Shown here: positions 54,686 to 64,000 of the stretch, one piece after another
How the letters are laid out: every line of letters starts with the position of its first letter
Position numbering within the stretch: the stretch's first letter is position 1
DNA from: Callorhinus ursinus
Taxonomy: Eukaryota > Chordata > Mammalia > Carnivora > Otariidae
DNA: 64,000 bases
NCBI RefSeq assembly: GCF_003265705.1
Contig: NW_020313005.1
Span: 22,512,525 to 22,576,524 of the forward strand
Direction: 5' to 3'
The notes under the pieces: generated by a model
What the model was told of the DNA's origin: nothing
The model's input: the letters and a program-made list of their open reading frames with translations, nothing else
The model's database searches: none
Program-made: the position numbers and the translations under genes

Positions 54686-55254
54686 TCCAACAGAAAACAA
54701 AAAGAATGTGTCATTATTACGATGTTGACAGGCCTGAAAATTTCCTTGTTACCATGTATGAAGAAAAGACCGTGTTAAGCAAATGAATGATATCAACAGA
54801 ATCCAAGGGAAGCGAGCAGGAAGGCCTGGGGAGAACTCAACCTATATCACTGGGGGAGGGCAATCTAGAAGTGGCCAGAGTGGACTGGAAGAGTAAAAGG
54901 GCTATGATATAATGGGGTGATGAAAAAGCAGGAAATCAGGAGCAAATTCTTAACCTATTTCAGTGAGAGAGAGGTTTTCAAATATTGTGCATTCTGCATC
55001 ATAATTATTCAAATATTCTTTTTTAAATTACTAGTTCTAAGCAGGTAACTAAAGATTTTGATTCACACAGTTATTCTGTTCTGAAACACGTAGGTGTGTC
55101 TCAGTGCCTACCATCCCCATGGGACTAAGAGAGAGCTTGAATCTCGAATGCTCACAACACCACCCCGTGTCTGGCACACAGTAATTACCCAGTGAGTGTG
55201 TAGATTAACAAATGCATCATGCTTTAAACTATATATTAGCTAATCATGTTGTTA
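54686..55254. other. No gene or repeat recognised
   Basis: Nothing firm; CCCGTGTCTGGCACACAGTAATTACCCAGTGAGTG at about 55164 is an L2/MIR-type 3' end. Confidence 0.35.
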
Positions 55255-55750
55255 GTTTAACTATCTTCCTCTCTATATGCCACCAGCCTGTAAGCTTCAC
55301 AAAGTGAGGGCCCTTGTCCTGTTGGGTTTACCTCCCCAGAGCCAGGCAGAGTTACTGCCTAATATAAAAACTCTTTGTCTTACGTGCTAAACCCCCACTG
55401 ACCGAGACTGGCATTCATGATACCCAACAAGCTTACCCAATCCAGCCTCATTAACATAATTTCTCACTAACCCATTACCCAAATACTGCACTGTCCTCCA
55501 TCCAAATTAGCGTTCTCTTAGTCTGCAAGTATATCCTGTATTCACAAGTATTCTAGACCAAGCTAAAGGATCATTTCCCTTATATTCTGCCTAGCAATGC
55601 CCTGCTCTTCGAGTTCTACATCCATTAGCTTTCCTGGACCACTGTTTTCAACACACCTTTGCAACTAAGCTCTCTTTGCCACTTAGTTTAACCTGCCTTG
55701 CAATTACTTTAGCTTTTATAGCACTCTGGTCTTCTCAATGCTAATCAGAA
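55255..55750 (+). mobile_element. L2-like fragments
   Basis: CACCAGCCTGTAAGCTTCACAAAGTGAGGGCCCTTGTCCTG (55278-55320) is the L2 'gaatgtaagctccatgagggcagggac' block. TTACCCAATCCAGCCTCATTAACATAATTTC onward is compatible with upstream L2. Confidence 0.5.
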
Positions 55751-58145
55751 GAAATATGGCAGCAAAAGCCATGCCTTTTATTTCTTTATACATAACCATA
55801 CCTGAAATAATAGAACTAAGTAAACAGTAAGAATTCAATAATGTTGTAGGGTTGAAAATGGTAACAATACAACAGCTATATTTATGCAATCATAAATTCA
55901 GAATGTATTGTCTAATGTTCAAATAAGGACACCTAAGTGACTGGAAATTACCCCATGGTTCTGAAAAAGGAATAGCAGCTAGACTAGAGAAATTTACTTG
56001 TAGTGCTGCTCATTGTTTAAATATACATTTTTGTTAGTTTTGGTTTTTTTTAACTTCCCCACTCCCCTTTTCCTTTCTCCTCAATGTCAACTGAGGATGT
56101 TCTGTGCTCTCTCGTCCTTGTGGCTGGACAATCAAACATATTGATGGGTCCGCTTCTCTGCTCGCAGGAGGAACTTGTCTTCTAAGTTGAGAAGCCTAAT
56201 TCTTTCAAGATCCACAAATCACATCCAAGAATTCTCCCACTCACATCTCATTGTTCCACAGCCAGCAAAAGCCAAATGATGCTCTATCATAGACCTGTAA
56301 TATACCATTTCATCTAGGCTCCGACACAACTAAAGTCTGCAAGAAGAGAAGATATATTCATCCCTATCAAATACTCAATAAATAAAAGAGTACATGTCCT
56401 CTGACACTCATGGTGTGAAATGGGCAATTGGAAAGTACAGTATTGGCAGACTGGGAGAAAAACTGATGGTTCAGAACTTGTATGAGTCAGTCTTTGTTTT
56501 CCATGAACTCAATGCAAACAAGCTTAGGCAGAATGGGGAAGTCATTGGCTCATTATAAGACCCTATAGATAGAGTCAACTCATACAAAGACTGGATGCTG
56601 ACTGGGCTCTTGCTCTCACCTTATTTCCTTGTGAATATCACCTTCAATTTTTTTATGGTAGGTTTCTCCATGAGGCTGGACCCATGGCCACTGGCAGTTC
56701 TAGAACTTGTGTCTTCTTACCTTTATTGACAGGGTGTAAAGTAGTCTCTTTCTTTGGATTCGTTTCAATAGAAGGTCCCAGAGAGAGTCTGATTGGCCTG
56801 GTGTGGTCACACAACCAGCCCTAGGACCAGTAGGACTCAACAGCATAGTTGCCCACAGATGGAATTTCAAATAAGTTTCACAGGAGAGGAGAAGCAAAAA
56901 AACAACTGGCCTCTACTGTATACTTAAAGGAGGAAAAAAAATTTTTTAAATCCACAAGAGTTGTTGGTTGGAATGAAAGAAAAAAAGAAGAAAAAGCTTG
57001 ACAATGGTGAATTCTTTCCTCTAGTGAGCCCCAATACAGAGATGAAGTACTTTGCTATAATCAAAGAAAAGGCTAAAATCAATATCTACCATAGTGCCCA
57101 TCACATTATAATTTCCTGTACAAGACTGTTTGCCCAATGACAATTGATCTCCTTATACTCAAGACCCTATTATATCTTTATTCTTAAGGCCAAACCCAGC
57201 ATCAGAATATGGTAGAGGATTTTCTGCAAATATATAATCATGGAAGAAAAAAAGGAGGAGAGGGAGAGAAGAGATCCTTTATTCAAGTTGCTTACCATCC
57301 AGTGGAAGATTAGACATGATGCAAGCAACTACAACCCAAGACAGAATAATTAATACTAAGTAGAATTATAAAGGCATCCCTCAGTAATTCAGAAGAAGTG
57401 ATTTAATCCACTGAGGAAAATCAGATAAACATTCATAAGGAAGTATACTTTTGAGTATTCCCAGAAAAACTCAGTTTAGGAACCCAAAAGAGGAGATGGT
57501 GTCCAGATCAGAAACAACACATGGAGACATTGCATTGTAGCCCTATATTGCTAAACGACAGCTGTCTTTCCTGCCTTATACATAAATAGGGGGGCTTCAT
57601 GGGTCCAAGGAAGACATTTTGCCCCTTATCTTCATAAAAAGATCACTTTCACCTATTCATATTGCCTGAAAATTATTTGTAAGGTACAAAGCCTTTCCCT
57701 CCATAATTAGGGATAAGATTTTAAAAAGCAAATATTCCTTGGACCAGAAACAGAGTTGTTTATGTTAAGGAGTAAATGACTGATAGCTCAGGCTTTCTCT
57801 TAGAAGCTAACTGTGCCAGAAGGATAAAATGGAAACCTTAGGTTCTGCAGATCAAAAAGATATTGCTGAGTGAAAGGAGATGAAAGAAAAGATAAAAGCA
57901 ATCCCAGGTGGCAATTCCTGCATTGCATACTGGGCTGGAAATGCACAGTGGCATTCCTTCTGATGCTTGACCTTCTTCTAGGAAGTAAAACAAGCAACCA
58001 TTGGCTTTGTTTTAGCATGTCTGAATTTTAGTAGATAAAACTTAGGTAGGAGCTTGGCTCACTACTAGACTCTGTGCTCTACCATGTCAGTGGAAATCAG
58101 CCTTTTGATGAGAATCAAATCAGCCTATAAAAAATAAGGAGGAGG
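55751..58145. other. No gene or repeat recognised
   Basis: The longest unassigned stretch (about 2.4 kb), AT-rich with few ORFs above 60 codons. It may hold old repeats too decayed to read by eye. Confidence 0.4.
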
Positions 58146-58341
58146 GACACCTGGCTGGCTCAGTCAGTTAAGCATCTGACTCTTGCTTTCGGCTCGCCAT
58201 GATCTCAGGGTTGTGAGATCAAGCCCTGAGTTGGGCTCCTCACTCAGCACAGAGGCTCCTTGAGATTCTCTTTCCCTCTCCCTCTGCCCACCGCCCCCCC
58301 CCCCCTGCCGCCACTCACACACGTGCTCTCTTTCTAAAATA
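58146..58341 (+). mobile_element. Carnivore SINE, copy 8, host of a second SINE in its tail
   Basis: GGACACCTGGCTGGCTCAGTCAGTTAAGC ... GTGAGATCAAGCCC ... CTCCTTGAGATTCTC, CT/C-rich run, then CTCTTTCTAAAATAAATAAATAAAAATCTT. The end of its tail lies beyond the nested SINE (58522-58545). Confidence 0.93.
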
Positions 58342-58357
58342 AATAAATAAAAATCTT

Positions 58358-58521
58358 TTTTTTTTTTTATTTGACAAAGAGAGCACAAGCAGAGGGAGAG
58401 AGAGGGAGAAAGAGGTTCCCCGCTGAGCAAGGAGCCCGACGCGGGACTCGATCCCAGGACCCCAGGATCATGACCTGGGCCAAAGCCAGACGCTTAACCA
58501 ACTGAGCCACCCAGGCGTCCC
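58358..58521 (-). mobile_element. Carnivore SINE, copy 9, inserted in the tail of copy 8
   Basis: T run, TTTATTTGACAAAGAGAGCACAAGC ... CCCCGCTGAGCAAGGAGCCCGACGCGGGACTCGATCCCAGGACCCC ... CTGAGCCACCCAGGCGTCCC. Perfect 16-bp TSD AATAAATAAAAATCTT at 58342-58357 and 58522-58537. Confidence 0.96.
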
Positions 58522-58586
58522 AATAAATAAAAATCTTAAAAAGAAAGCAAGGAAGAGTTTTGGTTTTAGTATTCGTTACCTTGTCA

Positions 58587-58791
58587 CAAAAGAGAGAACG
58601 GAGGACTAACTCCTACAGCCTAAACTCAGAATGAGCACACCACCGCATTCTGTTGGCCAACACAAGTCACAAAGCCAGTTTGAATTCAAAGGGTGAGACA
58701 ATAAACTGCATGCCTTGGTGATAAGAGTGTCCAAGTCAATTGCAATAGGTGTGGATCCACGGAGGCCATTAGCTGGGGCCACTAACTGCCA
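58587..58791 (+). repeat. 205-bp direct repeat, left copy
   Basis: Aligns without gaps to 59369-59573 with about 14 mismatches by eye (about 93% identity). Contains CATTCTGTTGGCC...ACAAGTCACAAAGCCAGTTTGAATTCAA, which resembles an MLT1-type LTR read in reverse. Confidence 0.9.
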
Positions 58792-58842
58792 AATTCAGGA
58801 ACTTAAAAATAAACTTTGATCAATGCTCACAGGTACATGATA

Positions 58843-59226
58843 TGATGGTTAATCTTATGGCCCAACTTGGCTAGGCTGTGGTGTCCAGTTGTGGATCAAA
58901 CCCCCGTCCAGATATTTCTGTGAAAGTATTTTGTAGATGTGATTAACATTTATAATCACTAGGCTTTAAGTAAAGCAGATTACTCTCCATCATCTGAGCA
59001 GTTAAAGGCCTTAAGAGCAAAGACTGAAGCCCCTGAGGAAGAGGAAATTCTGCCTCAAGACTTCAATGTAGAAACTTTGCCTGAGTTTCCCATCTTCTGC
59101 CCCACCTCACAGATTTTTAAACTCAAGACTATATTATCATCTCTTATTTGAATTTCCAGCCTGCAGGCTAGATAGATAGATAGATAAAGAGATGCTCTAT
59201 TTCTTGGTAGAACCCTGACTAATACA
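58843..59226 (+). mobile_element. MLT2-like LTR (ERVL class), solo
   Basis: TGATGGTTAATCTTATGGCCCAACTTGGCTAGGCTGTGGTGTCCAGTTGTGGATCAAAC, GATGTGATTAACATTTATAATCACTAGGCTTTAAGTAAAGCAGATTAC, GTTAAAGGCCTTAAGAGCAAAGACTGAAG, TTGGTAGAACCCTGACTAATACA. A short GATA run (59170-59186) sits at the same place as the large array in the copy at 41231. Confidence 0.75.
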
Positions 59227-59368
59227 CATAACTGGGCAATTCTTTGGGTCTCAGCTCCTCTGGGCTCTCTCAAATGTGCGAGTGTCTGATCTCTGCAGGC
59301 TGGCCTCTCATGTTCTAGCAGGCAAGCCCAGGCTTGTTCTCAGAGTTAGTAGAGTGAAAGTAAAGAAG
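59227..59368 (-). mobile_element. Probable MLT1-type LTR part, contiguous with the right 205-bp copy
   Basis: GGGTCTCAGCTCCTCTGGGCTCTCTC ... GGCTGGCCTCTCATGTTCTAGCAGGCAAGCCC resembles the middle of an MLT1-type LTR in reverse and runs directly into the 205-bp repeat. Confidence 0.4.
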
Positions 59369-59573
59369 CAAAAGAGAGAACAGAGGACTAACTCTTACGG
59401 CCTAAACTCAGAATGAACACACTACCACATTCTGTTGGCCAAAACAAGTCACAAAGCCAGTTTGAATTCAAGGGGTGAGACAATAGACTGCACGCCTTGG
59501 TGAGAAGAGTGTCAAAGTCAATTGCAATAGGTGTGGATCCAGGGAGGCCATTAGCTGGGGCCACTAATTGCCA
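59369..59573 (+). repeat. 205-bp direct repeat, right copy
   Basis: Partner of 58587-58791, 782 bp downstream, same orientation and length. Confidence 0.9.
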
Positions 59574-61269
59574 TCAACCTAACATTCTTAGAAAACAAGT
59601 CTGCAAAGTCTTCATGATAATGCAACTATGATCTGTTACCTAACGTGATGACTACTAGTATCCTCTCTAGCTGACTGTAGGAATGGGGCTGTCCTCTGAG
59701 TGTTTCTTAATATTTGCCCAAGCAGCCAGGCTGTTAAAAAGAATAAGTGCTGTTGGATCAAAGTATCCTGAATATAATAATCCGTAGACTTTATAGTTCT
59801 GTATACACAGCACTCAACAGCTTACAAAACATTGTTATATTCAGGATCAGTTTGGATTCGTAAGACTCAGGAAGTGCCAAGGGAATAAGTGGAATTAAAA
59901 AAAAAATAAAACAAAAGGGAGAGGAAGGAGTGAAGAAAGAAGGGAGTTGGTGCTTCAAGGCATTTCCACCTCAAGACAAATGCTACGCAGAATACTTCTG
60001 GTGGGTGGGTTTCTGTGAAACTAAGGGACAATTTGAATTAGATTTGGAGATGGATAGTGAGTCAACCAAGTTGACCGATGATATTAGGAGGGATATATGG
60101 CACCAACTCCTGGAGCAAGAGAGCAGAACAGTATCTTTGGAAGATAATTTAGAGAAGAAAGTCTTCCTAGGTATAAACAAAAGTATATTAAATGTGGATA
60201 TGTTTTTATTTGTTTGAAACACATTTCTTTGTACCGCCTTCCCTCTCTTAGAAAAAGGAAACAGTGGCAGGGGAAAGAAAGGGGCCCTGAGAAAGAGTGC
60301 AGGGGAAGGAAGGAGACAGGAAAGGCACTTCAAGGCTCCTCTGCAAATTACTCCCCAGTCCCATCAGGGAGGCTGGAGGTGGAGTGGTTGAGCGCTGTGA
60401 GCCATGCAGGGGATACCCAACATCGGAGCTCCAGGGAACATGTGAGGTTGTCCCGGCATGACTGGGAATGTCCCTGAGACATTCACAGGCAGGCTTCACT
60501 CTGAAATGACAAGAGATTTAGGCAGATGTGCTAAGAGTTTGAACATCACTGTCCCTGTTGGCACGATGACAGAACTCCCCTCACAGCTGTCCCTGGAGTA
60601 AGGTCAAGTGTTAAAAACATACCCAGGATTGAACTGGCTGATCACAGCACGCAGACCTTTTCAACTGCTCAGGGATATCAGGGCAGCAGTTTGATATTTA
60701 TTAAACATCAGCGGGGTCTCTAGTCGCGTACCAATCCCTATGGAAGTTCAGGTCCCAGCTAGAGAAATTTTAAAGGCGTAGAGCAAAAGGGAGGCCCGGT
60801 CTGGGCAGTCACCATCATCATAGAGTCAGGCTAAACTTTTATAATCTAGCCACTGTGAGCAGGGAACAAGTCTGCTTTTAGCATGAGATGTTTTATTAAT
60901 CTTCTCCCTCTTGGAAACTTTTCTACAGTCAGCCATCAGAGAAAACCCTAGATGATCAGGAAAGGTTGGAGTACTTTCTCCAGTGGAGACTATAAAAAGG
61001 GATCAGAATAAATGATAGTAGGAGGCAGGAACAGCCACCATCCATCCATTCCAGCATCTTCGCTAGTGCCATCCATCAGAGGAAGTGGCTGGGGTAGAGG
61101 GAAAGGGTCTGACTGGGTACAGGTAGAAGAAAGGAGACTCTGCTAAGTGAAATTAGACAAGGAAGTCCATAAAAGAACGTCCAAGGAATGAAAAGCAATT
61201 TAAAAAATGATATCCAATACCACTGATCAAAATAAATGTGAATTCAAGACGATTCTGCGAACGAGCACA
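59574..61269. other. No gene supported
   Basis: About 1.7 kb. A 95-codon ORF (59930-60217) is acidic and lacks any domain I know; no splice or promoter context supports it. Otherwise nothing that I can name. Confidence 0.4.
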
Positions 61270-61465
61270 AAACTGGAAATTTAAAGAAATTGGTTTAACT
61301 TCTATCTCTGCCACTTACTGGCTGTCACTGTATCTCCTTGCCTCTCAGTTTTTCCCTTATGAAAGAGATAGTAATCCTAGCTCAAGTGATTTGGGGGAGC
61401 ATCATGGAGAGAAGGCCTAGGAAGGTGCCTAGTAAGCTATAAATGTAGCTATTCAAATGTTAATG
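61270..61465 (+). mobile_element. MIR SINE
   Basis: TCTATCTCTGCCACTTACTGGCTGTCACTGTATCTCCTTGCCTCTCAGTTTTTCCCTTATGAAAGAGATAGTAATCC ... GGAAGGTGCCTAGTAAGC. Confidence 0.8.
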
Positions 61466-62824
61466 TCCATAATTGGCATTATCATCATGTTTGATAAAAT
61501 GGTGATTCTGGCACGTAAATTTGCATATTCATTAAAAGCTACAAAAATGCTGTTGTTATAATTGTAGTCACTGTTGAGGAACCAGTAGCCATCTAAATCT
61601 AACAAAAAGAAAATTATAGATAAAAACATGACTGAAGTAGACCAGCCTTCCCTCAAAAGCTGATAAGGAAAATGAAAACCGGACCATATCCTTAGCAAGA
61701 ATGTCCCTTTTACTGTCTTCAAACTCTACATATTAATTCGTGCCAACTCTCAAAGCTATTCTGAGACAAAGCAAAGATCACAGTTTCTCTCTTGGCCTTT
61801 TAAGAGCGCCCATTTGTATGGATTGAAAAATGGAGGCACATGGAAAGACAAGGCAGCTTGCACCAAATCCACGTCTGCTGGAAACAGCCAGGCTTTTCCT
61901 AGCCGAGAGAACTCCCCTGCAGATAGCCCAAGCTTCCAGCTAGGGGTAAACCACAGACAAAATGTAAAATACGAAACAAATAAAGACCACGTAGGGAAAA
62001 GAGAAAGATCATATTCTGAGACATATTTTTAAGATAAGAAAGATAAATTCTAAGAAGGAAACGTGTCGGGAGAACAAGACAAATATTGAAATAAATACGA
62101 AAAGGAGACAAATTTGGGCCATATAGAAAGTAACATTCTAAAATGTTAAACAATGAGAGAAGAAAAGGTAAAACTGAGAGAGTGAGATAAACACCACAGG
62201 GCAATAAATCATAGAAATAACACTTCTGAGAATTATTCTGAAGAAAACACATCCTGCAAAGTAAGTCTGTAAGAGTAAGACAAATGCAGTGTGACTCAAC
62301 AGATTCAGATATCACGACAAGGATGAAAACCACTGCTGGGAAGATAAATGCCCGAGTAACACTGACTGCCCTGGCCTTCCATAGGGAATCGGAATGGTAA
62401 GCGTTTCCCTAAACTCTTCCTCTTGGGTTGTTCTCCAGTCTCTGTCTTTTCAGGACCGGAGTGGAGATCATCTCTCCTTTACCTGATAGTAGCTCCCATT
62501 GACTTTGTAAGTGACAGCTGGACTCAGTCTTAGCTGGACTCGGTGTCTTAGGAGAAACAATGTGCTTCTGAGCCACTGACAACCTTTCCCTTGGGAAAAA
62601 GCCAGAACACTGCTTTTGGATTCCCAGATGCAGGCCTTGTCCCATGGAGGTGAATGGCTTCAAGGATGGCATTTGTCATCACACCATTTGCTCATCTTCT
62701 CCCGAAAGCTCTCTCACTGCCTTTCACTGCCTTCCCAGAGGGCTGTCAGGCTCAGGATTTGGGGATTAGGCTCATCACCAGATTCTACTGTGAAAATCCT
62801 TGGACAAGATTGTTTGTCATGAGG
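61466..62824. other. No gene or repeat recognised
   Basis: A 144-codon minus-strand ORF (61899-62333) is Leu/Phe/Tyr-rich, as expected from AT-rich DNA; no family seen. Confidence 0.4.
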
Positions 62825-63020
62825 AAATCAAGGCAGGCTTTGGAATCAGACTAAGACTTGAAATTCTACCAGAGCTTAGATCAGCTGTGTGATGTTGACT
62901 AGTGAGATGAAGTCTCTGAAGCCTTTGTTGCCTCATCTGGGAAATGAGATATAATGAGAATAATGCTTACTATTTAGGGATAGTTAGAGATAAGCATATA
63001 TTTTACACAAAACATCTAGC
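62825..63020 (+). mobile_element. MIR SINE
   Basis: GGCTTTGGAATCAGACTAAGACTTGAAATTCTACC ... CAGCTGTGTGATGTTGAC ... TTGTTGCCTCATCTGGGAAATGAGATATAATGAGAATAATGC. Confidence 0.85.
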
Positions 63021-63369
63021 TGCTCTTAGGATTCAAAACCAGTAGCTTGTGGAATAATTGTAATTTATCACAATCATAATCCTTACCTGTTTGTGGGATC
63101 TGGGTCCAGATGGATGGGAACCTGGCCACCACAGAAAAGCCCAGAAATGGTGGAGAGGAGGATTGGAAGTTTCAGCATCTCATCTATGAAAGCAGGAATG
63201 AGTTAAATTAAGGAAATAGGAAGCATCCAGAACACAGTGATAACCATTATGCAGAACATCTATATCACGCCTTACAGATTCATCAAGTGCTTTCACTTAA
63301 AGGACTTCAACTTTTGATACTGGGCCTAAATGACAGGATGGTAAGCCTACTTACTCTTTTTATAAAACA
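63021..63369. other. Unassigned
   Basis: Nothing recognised. Confidence 0.35.
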
Positions 63370-63570
63370 CATTTTGACTTTGCGAAGTAGTTTCACATAT
63401 ATTATCTAGCATGATCACTTCCACTCTGTAAAAGTAAATGGGGCAGAGACTATCCATCTCATTCTCACAATGAGGAACCTGAGGCCCAGAAAGATGGTGA
63501 CCCACTCAAGGTCATGCAAGGTCATGCAATCAGTAGGTGGCAGTTAGTTAATGGCTCCAGATCCACGATG
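63370..63570 (-). mobile_element. MIR SINE
   Basis: AAGTAGTTTCACATATATTATCTAGCATGATCACTTCC ... CTCACAATGAGGAACCTGAGGCCCAGAAAGATGGTGACCCACTCAAGGTCATGCAAGGTCATGCAATCAGTAGGTGGC. The GGTCATGCAA block is duplicated in tandem. Confidence 0.85.
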
Positions 63571-63789
63571 ATGCTTGCTGCCAGCCATCCCCATCCCTCT
63601 GAAAAGAGAAACATTGCTACTTAGGCTGCATCAAGAGGACCCTCTTAGCTAAAAATACCTCATGCAAATGAATTCTCCTCGAGGGATGAGAATACACAAC
63701 CAAACAATCAGTGAGGGAGTAAATGCATTTAACATGAAAATGGAGACCAGGAAATTGGCTCTCCTTTCCCCTCTCAAAGTGCCTGTCCT

Positions 63790-64000
63790 CAAACCCACTG
63801 CTCAGTGTCACTTGTGTGCTTGTAAGAAATGCAGAATTATATGTCAATTATACCTCAATAAAAAAAAGAAGAAAAGAAAGTTTTTTTAAAATGCAGAATC
63901 TGGGGATCCACTGCAGACCCATTGAATCAGAATCTGCATTTTAACAAGATTCCCAGGTGATTCATATGCAGATTATCGTTTGAGAAGCACTGATCTAGAA
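63790..64000 (+). mobile_element. MER5A-like hAT-Charlie element, split by an L1 tail
   Basis: Before the insertion: CTTGTAAGAAATGCAGAAT. After it: AAATGCAGAATCTGGGGATCCACTGCAGACCCATTGAATCAGAATCTGCATTTTAACAAGATTCCCAGGTGATTCATATGCAGATTATCGTTTGAGAAGCACTG. It runs to the window end. Confidence 0.88.
63838..63888 (+). mobile_element. 51-bp L1 3' tail inserted in the MER5A-like element, with TSD
   Basis: TATATGTCAATTATACCTCAATAAA is the L1MA-type terminus, followed by an A/G-rich and T-rich tail. TSD AAATGCAGAAT at 63827-63837 and 63889-63899. Confidence 0.75.

Noticed and set aside
59930..60217. 95-codon acidic open frame
   Set aside because: The sequence looks protein-like locally, but I know no family like it and there is no promoter, splice or poly(A) context.

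Overview
The window is nuclear DNA of a carnivoran mammal. The main evidence is nine tRNA-derived carnivore SINEs (SINEC/CAN type) with the head CACCTGGGTGGCTCAGTTGG, a central block read as GGGATCGAGTCCC or its variants, a CT-rich run and an AAATAAATAAA(N)CTTT tail. L1 3' ends of the carnivore type (GGGTATTAA(G)GAGGGCA ... GGGTGTTATGCAAACAATGAATCATGGA) agree with this. The SINE body lacks features I associate with the dog SINEC_Cf subfamily and looks more like the arctoid type (bears, mustelids, pinnipeds); that narrower placement is inference. MIR, L2, L3/CR1, hAT-Charlie (MER5-like), MLT1-like and MLT2-like copies form the older mammalian layer.

I see no intact protein-coding gene, no exon I can support, and no RNA gene. 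The window reads as intergenic or deep intronic sequence. The one gene-derived object is a nearly full-length processed copy of SLC35A4 at about 33664-36333. It keeps both reading frames of the parent mRNA: the conserved upstream microprotein ORF (33685-33981, 98 codons open, ending five codons early) and the transporter ORF (34423-35382, broken by three indels and an in-frame stop). It lies inside the 3' end of a carnivore L1, with a poly(A) tail and a perfect 10-bp target-site duplication (TSD).

Layout. 1-421: L1 3' end plus a polyadenylated extension. 2745-4085: one ancient L1 split by a SINE and an MLT1-like LTR. 4100-18300: MIR, L2 and L1ME-like fragments, two SINEs, a poly(A)-only insertion and the first half of an 82-bp repeat pair, with long unassigned stretches. 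18301-18700: 400 Ns. 18701-27100: mostly unassigned sequence with scattered MIR. 27100-30510: three SINEs with clear TSDs. 31300-33190: old LTR-like repeat, L2, a GGAA array. 33191-36396: L1 with the SLC35A4 retrocopy. 37130-37900: L3/CR1 relic on the minus strand. 38250-51620: dense MIR, L2 and L1 with several nested insertions. 51640-58140: MER5-like, L2 and an L1MA-type end. 58146-59573: SINE-in-SINE nest, then a 205-bp direct repeat pair enclosing an MLT2-like LTR. 59580-64000: mostly unassigned, ending in a MER5-like element split by a 51-bp L1 tail.

Family names for old repeats come from sequence recognition without a library search, so subfamily and exact ends are approximate.
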